A DNA stretch of 64,000 nt from Ideonella sp. WA131b (GCA_023657425.1 JAGTJW010000002.1:486431-550430); one strand, 5' to 3'; positions 35,517 to 43,714 are shown, numbered from the stretch's first letter. Program-made: numbers and translations. Notes: generated from the letters alone by a model not told the origin.

Positions 35517-36977
35517 TCACTCACGGTCGTAGATGGACAGGTCGGGCGCGGGGATCTCGATGTCGAGCAGGTCGGCACTGCGGGTGAGCTGCAGGGCGGC
35601 GGGCTCGGCCCCGATGCGCCGGCGCGCGGCCAGGATGTGGGCGATGTACTCGGCGCTGAAGGCCTGCAGCTCCAGACCGTCGTCGATGGCGCGCTCGACG
35701 GCCTCGCGGCCGTGCATCTCGGCCAGGGCGAGGATCTGGCGCAGGTGCACCCGGGCGTTCACACGCCGGGCCTCCAGGCCCTCGCGGTAGGCTTGGGCGC
35801 GCGGCGACAGGGCCAGGAACTGCACCAGCAGGCGTTGCTCGCGGGCGCTCTTGCGCTGCTGGGCGAGTTGCTGGGCGTGCTCGGCAAGCTCGAAGTCCTT
35901 GTTGCGCTGCATGCTTCGCGCGTGGAGCGCGACGAGTTGGTCGTGGGCATAGATGCACAAGCGGTCGGCCCAGGCCTTCAGGGTCAGGCGTTGACCCACA
36001 TGGCGCGAGGGCACGGAGTAGGTGTTGGAGTCCAGCGCGACGCGGAACTGCTTGTTGACGCTTGCCGTGCGCACGCGTGCGAGGTCGAACCCGACGGGGT
36101 TGAGCCGCTTGAGGCGGGCGCGCTCTTCCTCGAACATGTCCACGGGTCGGCGCTGGGTGGCGCCGTGCACGCGCACGTCGGCCACCGTGTCCACCCACAG
36201 CTGCGCGGCGGGCTGCACGGCGCTGAAGTCGATGAACTCCTGGCCGGCCAGGAAGTTCTTCTTCACGTAACCCACGCCGTTCTCCACGCGTCCCTTCTCC
36301 CAACCCGAAGCCACGTTGCAGGGGGTGATCTGGAAGCCCCAATGGCGCGAGAAGTCGAGGTACTTGGGGTTGAACACCGGCGCCTCACCGACCAGGCGCT
36401 TGAGCACGGCGGACTTCAGGTTGTCGACCATCAGCCGCGCGGGCACTGAACCGAAGGCGGCGAAGGCGTTCTCGTGGCAGGCCAGGAAGAACTCCATCTC
36501 CTGCGACACGGTGAACTCCAGGTACATGCGCCGGCTGTAGCACAGCACCATCACGAAGAAGCTCAGGCGCCGGCGCGTGTTGCCCACGGCGACGGTGCCG
36601 AACTCACCCCAGTCGAGCTGCGCGCACTCGCCCGGCTCGAAGTCCAGCTTGAGGAAGGCCGGCCGCTGTCGCGGGCGGATGCGGTGCACGTAGTCCTTGA
36701 CGATGGTGATGCCGCCGCCGTAGCCGGCCTCGAGCAGCCGCTGGTAGATCTGCTGGGCGCTGTACGGGTGGGCGTCGAGCCAGCGCACGATCTGGCCCTT
36801 GAAGGCGTCGAGCTTGCTGGCGCGCAGCACGGCCTTGCGCGCTCGGAACTGTTCGGCCTGCGCCCACCGGGCGACGGTGCGTACATCCAGGCCCAGCGCT
36901 CGCGCGGTCTGCGCCACCGTGAGTTGCTGGCGCACCAGGTGGTCACGGATGCGGCAGTAGGTCTCGTAGTCAACCAC
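35517..36977 (-). CDS. istA: IS21-family transposase IstA
   Basis: 486 residues. N-terminal helix-turn-helix (QLTVAQTARALGLDVRTVARW), then the RNase-H-like DDE core: AQLDWGEFGTV (first Asp), RLMVDNLKSAVL (second Asp) and GRVENGVGYVKKNF (Glu), followed by the Mu-like C-terminal beta-barrel region (NKQFRVALDSNTYSVPSRHV). The frame is complete, so the element should be active. Its start overlaps the stop of the passenger gene upstream by 8 bp. Confidence 0.94.
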   Translation of the reverse strand: MVDYETYCRIRDHLVRQQLTVAQTARALGLDVRTVARWAQAEQFRARKAVLRASKLDAFKGQIVRWLDAHPYSAQQIYQRLLEAGYGGGITIVKDYVHRIRPRQRPAFLKLDFEPGECAQLDWGEFGTVAVGNTRRRLSFFVMVLCYSRRMYLEFTVSQEMEFFLACHENAFAAFGSVPARLMVDNLKSAVLKRLVGEAPVFNPKYLDFSRHWGFQITPCNVASGWEKGRVENGVGYVKKNFLAGQEFIDFSAVQPAAQLWVDTVADVRVHGATQRRPVDMFEEERARLKRLNPVGFDLARVRTASVNKQFRVALDSNTYSVPSRHVGQRLTLKAWADRLCIYAHDQLVALHARSMQRNKDFELAEHAQQLAQQRKSAREQRLLVQFLALSPRAQAYREGLEARRVNARVHLRQILALAEMHGREAVERAIDDGLELQAFSAEYIAHILAARRRIGAEPAALQLTRSADLLDIEIPAPDLSIYDRE

Positions 36978-37392
36978 GGCGCGCTCGAGCCTGCTGCAGC
37001 AGCGCGGCCAGGCTCACGGGCTGGCCGCCGGTGTTGGCCCCGGCAACGCCCGGTGGACGCGGCGCCGGGCGCTGCGCCGCCACGGTCCCCGGCAGGGCCA
37101 GCACCTGGTACAGCGGCGAGCGATAGGCGATGAGATCCAGCTCGATGAGCTGCTGGCGTGCCGCGGCGAACTGCTCGTCACTCAGGTGCAGCCGCCGGGC
37201 GAGCGTGGCCGAGCCGTAGTAGCTCAGGCCCTGGGCATCGGACACCGTGACCAGGAACAGGTACAGCGCCGCCGAGCGGGCCTCACAGCGGTCGATGAAG
37301 TGCTGCTGCACGAGCGCCTGGTCAACCCAGCTGAACTGCTCGGGGACCTGGCGCAGCCGCTCGGGCCGAAGTAGCTGCTTGATGGCCTTCAC
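36970..37392 (-). CDS. IS21 passenger protein, winged-helix-like
   Basis: 140 residues starting MKAIKQLLRPERLRQVPEQFSWVD. It includes a helical part SAALYLFLVTVSDAQGLSYYG and RRLHLSDEQFAAARQQLIEL that looks like a winged-helix DNA-binding domain, then a Pro-rich tail. The same protein is often found directly before istA in a subset of IS21 elements (family recollection), so I treat it as an accessory regulator. It overlaps the zinc-finger passenger by 71 bp and istA by 8 bp. Confidence 0.75.
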   Translation of the reverse strand: MKAIKQLLRPERLRQVPEQFSWVDQALVQQHFIDRCEARSAALYLFLVTVSDAQGLSYYGSATLARRLHLSDEQFAAARQQLIELDLIAYRSPLYQVLALPGTVAAQRPAPRPPGVAGANTGGQPVSLAALLQQARARRG

Positions 37393-37879
37393 CGCACCTC
37401 CCGTTGATCACGTCGCGCCCAAGTTGTACGAGGCGCCGGGTGGTGCTGGCCATGTCATCTTGTAGCGCCGGCTGGAACAGATGGGCCACAAGCCCCGCCA
37501 GCAAAGGCGATTCGGCGATCAAGAGATCTTGTAACGCCACGGTCGGGGGCGCCCCGGGAGCCTCGACACGATTGGCCGATTCCTCAATCGAATCAGGCAC
37601 TTGCAGCGGCAAGAGATCTTGTAACGCCCGCGGCGGGCGCACCCGGTCGCAGCTGTAGCCGGGATGCGCGGCGCGCCAAGCCTGGACGCGGGCGACGTGC
37701 ACGGGGCCGCTGAAGTAGTCGCGGTTGGATGGCTTGGACAACCAGGCGGCCTGGCTGGCTGCCTTGCTCGCGCGCCGGCAATCGACGGCGCAGCAGTAGC
37801 GCTGACGTTCACCGCTGCGATGGTCGGGGAGGAAAAACTCCCCGCACGACATGCACTTGCGCTGTCCCGCCTTGGCCAT
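37322..37879 (-). CDS. IS21 passenger protein with zinc-finger-like N-terminus
   Basis: 185 residues from ATG 37879. The N-terminus (CMSCGEFFLPDH, then RYCCAVDCRRASKAASQAAWL) has a C-x2-C...C-x4-C zinc-binding pattern, and NRDYFSGPVHVARVQAWRAAHPGY follows. The central part contains two ALQDLL repeats, and the end LVAHLFQPALQDDMASTTRRLVQLGRD is helical. Proteins of this form accompany some IS21 elements. The start is chosen because residues upstream of it are Arg-rich and non-coding in character. Confidence 0.75.
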   Translation of the reverse strand: MAKAGQRKCMSCGEFFLPDHRSGERQRYCCAVDCRRASKAASQAAWLSKPSNRDYFSGPVHVARVQAWRAAHPGYSCDRVRPPRALQDLLPLQVPDSIEESANRVEAPGAPPTVALQDLLIAESPLLAGLVAHLFQPALQDDMASTTRRLVQLGRDVINGRCGEGHQAATSARAAAPGPRAVQLG

Positions 37880-37976
37880 CGTCGCTCCCCAACGAACCCG
37901 TCGAGCGCGACAACCACCTCGAGCGAACACTCGTCGGCGCAGAGTCTGAAGAAGAAGGAGAACGGAGCTGAAGAAG

Positions 37977-38010
37977 ACCGTCAGAGACGGTGATCCGAAG
38001 AAGACGGATC
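37977..38010. repeat. Two adjacent stem-loops near the IS21 right end
   Basis: ACCGTC-AGA-GACGGT (37977-37991) and directly GATCCG-7-CGGATC (37992-38010). They lie between the terminal repeat and the first passenger gene, so they could be leader hairpins or transposase sites. Confidence 0.5.
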
Positions 38011-38049
38011 AGCAAGAACACGCACGTTCAGACCGGCTGAAAGAAGACA

Positions 38050-38134
38050 AATTCAAGCCGGCGCCCACAGCCCGCTCCAGCTTGAAGACCAAGCGGATCG
38101 GCAGCGGCTCCTTGGGCAATGGACTGATGGTCAT
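38050..38134 (-). pseudogene. 5' part of StbB/ParR-like gene split by IS21 element
   Basis: ATG 38134 within ATGA overlapping the end of the parM-like gene; reads MTISPLPKEPLPIRLVFKL, then ERAVGAGLN, up to the IS boundary. Continued by 34645-34392 (see that entry). As it stands, translation runs into the IS end and stops at 38009 after 41 residues. Confidence 0.7.
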
Positions 38135-39171
38135 GCTGCACCTCCATGCTCGCTGGCCGCGCGGTCTCGCTCTGCCGCCATCACGCTTCGGGCGTAGTTC
38201 TGCCCTGCCAACTGGAACCCGCGCACGTTGGCGAACATGGGCTCCTTGACCTCGTGGATCCGGTGCCTTGGAAACGCTGCCTTGACCGCCTTGCGGAAGA
38301 GGAAGGCGCCGCCACCCACGAGGATGATGTTCTGCAGACTGTGCGGCGACTCGATCCACTCCTTCATGCTCGACACGGCCTGCTCCGTCACGCTCTCGGC
38401 CAACGGCAGCAGTCGCTTGAGGTCGTAGGGTTTCTGGAAGATGACGGGCGCCTTCCCCGTCCGCAGCGCCATGTCGATGGCGTCGAGATCGCGGAAAGGC
38501 GTGCCGATGTCCTTGGTGATCTCGGCGGCGAGCAGTTTCAGCACGTCGGCGACGCCGCGATTCACCGAGTGGCTCTGCTTCTGCACCAGGCGCATGCCCT
38601 GGGCGACCAGCCAGTCGAAGGTTCGCGCGCCCGGATCGATGATCAGGCTGCGCTCCTTGGCGATCTCCCCCAGCTTGCCGTGGGCGTGCGCGTAGTAGGC
38701 CAGCGCGCCCTGCGGCTGGGCGACCGCCAGCGTACGCACCACGAAGATCTTTTTGCCGCCGCCGACATCGTGCTCCCCCGTCATGACCCGCTCCAGGGCG
38801 GCCTTCTTCACCGCGAACAGCGCCACCGGAAGGCCGACGACCAGCAGGTCGATCTGGCTCTGCCGCATCGAACGCAACGCGCCTCGCAGCAGCGCCATGT
38901 ACTCCGGCGATTCGATGTAGTCGTCGTGCAGCTGCGTGGCACGGAAGGTGTCTGCCGCCAGCCGCACCTCGGGGCCAACTTCATAAAAGAGCGACCCGAC
39001 CGGGATGAACATGGTCTTGGCCCCATCCCCGCCGGGCCAGAGTGGTTGCCCATTGCTGGACGGGTAGGCCAGCGACGGGAAGCTCGCGCAGCGGATCTCG
39101 CTGTCCGCCGCGCCGATGACAAACTTGGTGTTGCCGGAACCGACATCCACCGCCCTCACGATCAGGTTCAT
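38131..39171 (-). CDS. ParM/StbA-like actin, PRTRC-system protein D type
   Basis: 346 residues from ATG 39171 (MNLIVRAVDVGSGNTKFVIG, the actin phosphate-1 loop). Further motifs are LLVVGLPVALFAVKK, LIIDPGARTFDWLVAQG (phosphate 2), SHSVNRGVADVL, and NIILVGGGAFLFRKAVK (adenosine motif). The order and length match plasmid actins that push replicons apart, and the sequence around QKQSHSVNRG and EVKEPMFANVRGFQ resembles PRTRC protein D. It heads a minus operon: StbB/ParR-like (IS-split), CFI-box protein, Cas4-like nuclease, XRE antitoxin, toxin. Iteron-like dyads lie upstream at 39279-39352. No ParB/ThiF-type PRTRC genes are seen. Confidence 0.88.
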   Translation of the reverse strand: MNLIVRAVDVGSGNTKFVIGAADSEIRCASFPSLAYPSSNGQPLWPGGDGAKTMFIPVGSLFYEVGPEVRLAADTFRATQLHDDYIESPEYMALLRGALRSMRQSQIDLLVVGLPVALFAVKKAALERVMTGEHDVGGGKKIFVVRTLAVAQPQGALAYYAHAHGKLGEIAKERSLIIDPGARTFDWLVAQGMRLVQKQSHSVNRGVADVLKLLAAEITKDIGTPFRDLDAIDMALRTGKAPVIFQKPYDLKRLLPLAESVTEQAVSSMKEWIESPHSLQNIILVGGGAFLFRKAVKAAFPRHRIHEVKEPMFANVRGFQLAGQNYARSVMAAERDRAASEHGGAA

Positions 39172-39278
39172 GGTGTTCTCCGAGTGAACGAAAGAGTGCT
39201 CAGGATCGACAGACCGACCCCGTTCCTCCACGCGGATACCTGCTTCTGCAGACCCGATTTCGACATCGGATCCGGCCC

Positions 39279-39352
39279 GGTGTCACTGCGCTGGCACTGC
39301 ACTGAACTTCGGGTGACACCGAGAGGGCGCTTCGGCCGCGTGGTGTCACCAC
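39279..39352. repeat. GGTGTCACC iteron-like sites upstream of the parM-like gene
   Basis: Three related sites: GGTGTCACT (39279-39287), GGTGACACC (39312-39320) and GTGGTGTCACCAC (39340-39352, a perfect odd palindrome), spaced 33 and 30 bp, plus weaker GGTCACACT and GTCACCC traces after them. They lie 108-181 bp upstream of the parM-like ATG, the place expected for a centromere/operator bound by the small partner protein. Confidence 0.5.
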
Positions 39353-40207
39353 GGTCACACTGGAAAGTCACCCGTCAACCCCGTCCCGCGGCTTGTCCGT
39401 CTTCACGAGGCACGCCCCGCAAAGACCGGTGCCACCCTTGTCGGGGTACCTGAGGCGGCAGCCTTCGCTGTCAACCCCGCGCCAATGCTGGCGATCTTGG
39501 CCATTGCCACGCTAGATCGGCCCTGCCCCCGAATCGCGCGCCGTCAACTGCCCGCCCCAAGCGACGGCCTTTCCGGCGCCTTGCGGCGGCAGCTGCGCCC
39601 GCGGCCTTGACCATGGGTGGCGCCGCGGTTTCCACTGTGGGCTCCCGAGGGCCCCTCGCCCGCTCCGTCCTCTCGTAGAAGACGAGCACAACAGGCGTCG
39701 CAGTCGTTACCTGCCTCGTGTCTTCAACCGAAGCTCCCGTCCCGAACGGGTGGCGCGACCGGCATCGACCTCCAGAAGGATCGACGCCGCCAGCGTGCCG
39801 AGCCCTCCCCTGTCGCAGTGACCTGCCCGGTCCAAGCCAGCCGCATCCTTGTGATGACGGCTGGGCGCTCCAGACGCGCACCGGCGCAGCAGAACCCCGT
39901 GGCGGCACCTGATGCCGCGCACCGTTCCCGCCAGCCCTTGAGCACGCGCATTTGCGCATCGTGCGGCGTGATGGCCTCCATGAGGCTCCTTGCACGACCT
40001 TCGCTCATCAACTCGACACCGCCCTGGACTCTCGGTCAGGGGTGGACCCATGCGAGTGGCCGGCGCTGCACACCAGGCCTGATCCACCGAATGACCCAGG
40101 GCTCGACCCTGGCGTCGATGTCGCACCCAGCCCCGAGCGGGGTGGACATCACCACTGTCGTCGTGTCGCAGAAATGCGCAGACGGCCTGGATCAACACGT
40201 TTCTATT
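39353..40207. other. 855-bp region without a clear gene; possible decayed ORF
   Basis: No intact gene is convincing. On the minus strand, residues from about 40011 (MMSEGRARSLMEAITPHD, then VLKGWRERC and SGAATGFCCAG) look like coding sequence. A second frame (TRQVTTATPVVLVFYERTE, then MVKAAGAAAAA, ending at 39471) continues in a similar style. Together they may be one decayed gene of about 180 codons with an indel near 39735. I recognise no family. Confidence 0.3.
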
Positions 40208-40213
40208 TTTAAG
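40208..40213. repeat. Target-site duplication, left copy (TTTAAG)
   Basis: TTTAAG directly before the left end of the IS1634-like element; the same six bases follow the right end at 42178-42183. Confidence 0.85.
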
Positions 40214-40277
40214 CTGAAGTTCCCCGCCCCAACGTAAGGCGTGGCTGAGCCAAGTATCTGTCACGACTCACAATTTC

Positions 40278-40297
40278 GGCCCTTCCGGGCCTTTTTT
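40278..40297 (+). terminator. Terminator inside the IS1634-like left end
   Basis: GGCCC (40278-40282), TTCC, GGGCC (40287-40291), then six T. A rho-independent terminator pointing into the transposase gene. Confidence 0.8.
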
Positions 40298-40362
40298 GTG
40301 CCTGACTGTGTAGTCACTAAAAAGTGTTGCTTCTGTGCGCCTTCTGAGGCAGAATTGCCAGC

Positions 40363-42099
40363 ATGGCATCCCGCACAGGAACCGCTCACGTCGTCACCAC
40401 CAAGCGGGCGTACAAGGACAAGGTCTACTTCACCCACCTGCTGCGCCGCAGCTACCGCGAAGACGGCAAGGTCAAGAACGAAACCCTGGGCAACCTGTCC
40501 CACCTGCCCGATGCGCTGATCGACATCATCCGGCGCTCGCTGCAAGGCGAGACCTTCGTTCCCGCCTCCCAGGCCTTCGAGGTCGTGCGCTCGCGCGCCC
40601 ATGGCCACGTGCAGGCCGTCGCTGTGGCCATGCAGCGCCTGGGGCTGGCCTCGGTTGTCGCGTCGCAGCCCAGCCGTGAACGCGACTTGGTGCTGGCCAT
40701 GGTGGCCTCGCGCATCGTGCAACCCGACACCAAGCTGGCCACCTCCAGGCGCTGGCACAGCTCGACCCTGGCCGAGGACTTCGGCGTTGCTGACGCCACC
40801 GAGGACGATCTGTATGTCGCCATGGATTGGCTGCTGACGCGCCAGGACGCCATCGAGAAGAAGCTCGCCGCACGTCACCTGCGCGAGGGTGCATTGGTGC
40901 TGTACGACTTGTCTTCGAGTTACTTCGAGGGCAGCACCTGCCCGTTGGCCAAGCGGGGCTACAGCCGCGATGGCCGGCCCGGCACGTTGCAGGTCAACTA
41001 CGGGCTGCTCACCGATGCGCGTGGCTGCCCTGTGGCGGTCTCGGTGTTCGAGGGCAATACGTCGGACAGCCTGACCTTCCTGCCCGCCGTGCAGCGTGTG
41101 CGCGAGCGCTTCGGCCTGGCGCAGGTGGTGATGGTGGGCGACCGCGGGATGGTGTCGCAAAAGGCCATCGACGAGCTTCGCGGCCAAGGCGGCATCGACT
41201 GGATCACAGCGCTCAAGAGCGTCTCGATCCGCTCCCTGGTCGAGCAGGGCCATTTGCAGCTGGGCTTGTTCGATCAGCGCAACCTGGCCGAGATCACGTC
41301 GCCCGACTATCCCGGCGAGCGCCTGGTAGCCTGCCGCAACGACGCCCTGGCCAGGCTGCGGGCGCACAAGCGTGAGAGCCTGCTGCAGTCCACCGAGGCC
41401 TTGCTGGGCCTGGTCAAGGCCAGCGTGGATGCGGGCCGGCTCACCGGGCAGGACAAGATCGGCGTGCAGGTGGGCAAGATCATCAACCGCCACAAGGTGG
41501 CCAAGCACTTCGAGCTGAGCATCGGAGATGCGGCGTTGAACTGGGCGAGAAGGCAAGACGCCATCAACGCCGAGGCGGCGCTGGACGGGCTGTATGTCAT
41601 TCGCACCTCACTGGACGCCAAGCGCATGGGCGCACCGGATTGCGTGCGCAGCTACAAAGCCCTGTCCAACGTGGAGCGGGCGTTCCGATCATTGAAGACG
41701 GTGGACCTGAAGGTGCGGCCCATCCACCATCGGTTGGCCGACCGGGTGCGCGCGCACATCCTGCTGTGCATGCTGGCGTTCTACGTCGAGTGGCACATGC
41801 GCGAGGCCTGGCGCGAGCTGATGTTCGCCGACACCGATCAGGCCGCCAAGGCCACGCGCGATCCAGTAGCGCCAGCCATGCGCTCGGCTTCGGCAAGCGC
41901 CAAGGCTGCATCGAAGGTGCTCGAGGACGAGCAGCCTGCGCATAGCTTCGCAACCCTGATGGCAGAGATGTCCACCCTCGTGCGCAACACCTGCCGCGCA
42001 CCGAGCGCTGGCGCAGATGCGCCAACCTTCGAGGTGCTCACCACCGCCACGGCACACCAACAGCGCGCCATGGCGCTGATACAGGCCATCCAGCCGTAG
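40363..42099 (+). CDS. IS1634-family DDE transposase
   Basis: 578 residues. The DDE core is visible as LVLYDLSSSYFEG (first Asp), VVMVGDRGMVSQKAIDEL (second Asp) and the YREK-like VERAFRSLKTVDLKVRPIHH near residue 450 (Glu region), followed by the conserved RVRAHILLCMLAFYVEWHM helix. The N-terminal part YKDKVYFTHLLRRSYREDGKVKN with ETLGNLSHLP is typical of the family. The frame is intact. Confidence 0.94.
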   Translation: MASRTGTAHVVTTKRAYKDKVYFTHLLRRSYREDGKVKNETLGNLSHLPDALIDIIRRSLQGETFVPASQAFEVVRSRAHGHVQAVAVAMQRLGLASVVASQPSRERDLVLAMVASRIVQPDTKLATSRRWHSSTLAEDFGVADATEDDLYVAMDWLLTRQDAIEKKLAARHLREGALVLYDLSSSYFEGSTCPLAKRGYSRDGRPGTLQVNYGLLTDARGCPVAVSVFEGNTSDSLTFLPAVQRVRERFGLAQVVMVGDRGMVSQKAIDELRGQGGIDWITALKSVSIRSLVEQGHLQLGLFDQRNLAEITSPDYPGERLVACRNDALARLRAHKRESLLQSTEALLGLVKASVDAGRLTGQDKIGVQVGKIINRHKVAKHFELSIGDAALNWARRQDAINAEAALDGLYVIRTSLDAKRMGAPDCVRSYKALSNVERAFRSLKTVDLKVRPIHHRLADRVRAHILLCMLAFYVEWHMREAWRELMFADTDQAAKATRDPVAPAMRSASASAKAASKVLEDEQPAHSFATLMAEMSTLVRNTCRAPSAGADAPTFEVLTTATAHQQRAMALIQAIQP

Positions 42100-42177
42100 T
42101 CAGAAAACCAAACCCGAAATCCATCGCAAGTGGTTGATGGAAAAGGGCAATTCGGCTCGGGTGTGGGGGAACTTCAG

Positions 42178-42183
42178 TTTAAG
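42178..42183. repeat. Target-site duplication, right copy (TTTAAG)
   Basis: Six bases directly after the IS right end, identical to 40208-40213. Confidence 0.85.
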
Positions 42184-42463
42184 ACTGACCGAGCTGACCG
42201 AAGACCTCGAACGAGATCACCGGACAGCAAAGCCATGGGTGGGTGTGGCGCCAGAAGAGATCGATCGCCGCACCGACGTTTCAGACGATCTCCGCCACCG
42301 TGGGCTTGCCAGGAATCGGCCCCGGTGACGTGCCTGTCGGCGCCTCTGGGCCTTCGATGGGCTTCGATGGGCATCGATGGATTCCTCCAACCCCGGTCGC
42401 CTTCCCGACCGCTCATCCACCGGCGCGCTGTTCGGGCAGTCGCCACCCTCCAGAAAATCCACC

Positions 42464-43714
42464 ATGCCCCGCATCCGCCGTGAACAACCCTCGCGCCGCC
42501 GCCAGCAGGCGGCCGCCTCGCGCAACGAACTGCGCGACGCGCCCACCCTGCCCTCCTCATCCACCCGCCCTTCCGGGACCACCCCGAAGACATCTACCAG
42601 CCCCGGCCGCCTCCACGGCCAGGACGCCCCGCGGCGGCAACGCTGGGCGGGCAAGTCACCCCAGCAGGTGCTGGACATGTACCCGCCGGGCAAGACGCCC
42701 GTGAACCGGGTGGTGGACGTGCTGATCGAGCTGTTCAACCCGCTGCACACCGCGCTCGAGAAGACCGTGTCGCACAAGACGCGCTACGAGCGCGCCCACT
42801 TCCTGCGACGCTTCTTCCGCGAGCTGCACACCGACGCCGGCTTCAAGCTGGCGCCCGACCCGCGCAACCTCGGCCAGCGGCATGTCCAGGCGATGGTGAA
42901 GGTGTGGCAGCGTCGCAAGCTTTCGCCGGGGACCATCCAGACCTACCTGAGCTTCCTGCGCGGCCTGGCGATGTGGCTCAACAAACCGGGCTTCATCCGC
43001 AAGCCCGAGCACTACGGGCTGACGCCCGAGGAGTACGAGCGCCACGAGAACGCCCAGCACGACAAGAGCTGGAGCGGCAACGGCATCGACGTGGAGGGCT
43101 TGCTGTCCCAGGTCTCTGCCTGCGATGCCCGCATCGGTGCGTCGATGCGCCTGATGGTGAAAGTCGGCCTGCGGCGCAAGGAATCGGTGATGTGCCGTCC
43201 CTACGCCCATGTCCACCCCTTCGAGGAGACGGGGCTGCCAGTCGAAGAACGGAGGGCGGATCGGTATCTGTGGACGAAGGGCAAGGGAGGCCGCCCGCGC
43301 TGGCTGGCGCTGGCCACCAGGGAGCAGCAGGCAGCCATCGAGCATGCGCGCAGCGTCGTCAGCGGCCACGATGCACACATGGGGGCGCCGGATCTCGACC
43401 TGAAGTCCAACCTACGGCGGCTGGACTACGCGCTGCGCAAGTTCGGCCTGACGAAGCGGGAGAGCGGAACCACCGGCCACGGCGCGAGGCACGACCACCT
43501 TCAAGGCGAGTACGAGGAGAGGACGGGCACGCGAGCGCCGATTCGCGGCGGCGAGCCCGTTGATCCGGCACTCGACCGGCAGGCGCGACTGCACGTGGCG
43601 AGCATCGCGGGTCATGCGCGCCTTCGCTCGGCCGGGGCATACGTCGGTGCAATCCGACGCGAGCCCGCCGACAAGGCCGACCCGGCCAAGGGCGACCCAA
43701 GCCGGCCCGAATAG
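42464..43714 (+). CDS. Tyrosine recombinase / phage-type integrase
   Basis: 416 residues from ATG 42464 (MPRIRREQPSRRRQQAAAS). A basic N-terminal tail, a core-binding domain (LSPGTIQTYLSFLRGLAMWL) and the catalytic domain follow. Candidate active residues are the Arg in LMVKVGLRRKES, the HxxR of TGHGARHDH, and GHARLRSAGAYVG with the His and nucleophile Tyr. It sits at the edge where accessory genes end and metabolic genes begin, so it may have inserted the second block. The ATG at 42377 is in frame but adds Ser/Pro-rich residues. Confidence 0.85.
   Translation: MPRIRREQPSRRRQQAAASRNELRDAPTLPSSSTRPSGTTPKTSTSPGRLHGQDAPRRQRWAGKSPQQVLDMYPPGKTPVNRVVDVLIELFNPLHTALEKTVSHKTRYERAHFLRRFFRELHTDAGFKLAPDPRNLGQRHVQAMVKVWQRRKLSPGTIQTYLSFLRGLAMWLNKPGFIRKPEHYGLTPEEYERHENAQHDKSWSGNGIDVEGLLSQVSACDARIGASMRLMVKVGLRRKESVMCRPYAHVHPFEETGLPVEERRADRYLWTKGKGGRPRWLALATREQQAAIEHARSVVSGHDAHMGAPDLDLKSNLRRLDYALRKFGLTKRESGTTGHGARHDHLQGEYEERTGTRAPIRGGEPVDPALDRQARLHVASIAGHARLRSAGAYVGAIRREPADKADPAKGDPSRPE

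Larger units (their letters stand above)
34646..38049 (-). mobile_element. IS21-family element with two passenger genes
   Basis: Ends with TGT...ACA; the terminal 28 bases of the two ends align (TGT, TT at 9-10, GCCGGT at 13-18, TGC at 26-28). It contains istB, istA and two upstream genes on the minus strand. Flanks are GAACG at the left and AATTC at the right, so no target-site duplication is visible. It splits a small StbB/ParR-like gene exactly, with no bases lost from the frame. Length is 3404 bp, longer than a simple IS21 because of the passengers. Confidence 0.82.
40214..42177 (+). mobile_element. IS1634-like (IS4-group) insertion sequence
   Basis: 1964 bp with inverted ends CTGAAGTTCCCC at both termini and a 6-bp target duplication TTTAAG. 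It carries one intact transposase gene. A terminator (40278-40297, GGCCC-TTCC-GGGCC then TTTTTT) sits just inside the left end and should block outside transcription. The intact duplication indicates simple, probably recent, insertion. Confidence 0.9.

Noticed and set aside
34641..38054. Target-site duplication of the IS21 element
   Set aside because: GAACG and AATTC on the two sides do not match; no 4-8-bp repeat could be placed.
39279..39370. CRISPR-like array
   Set aside because: Repeat units are only 9-13 bases, partly inverted relative to each other, and the number is three; no cas1/cas2 in the window.
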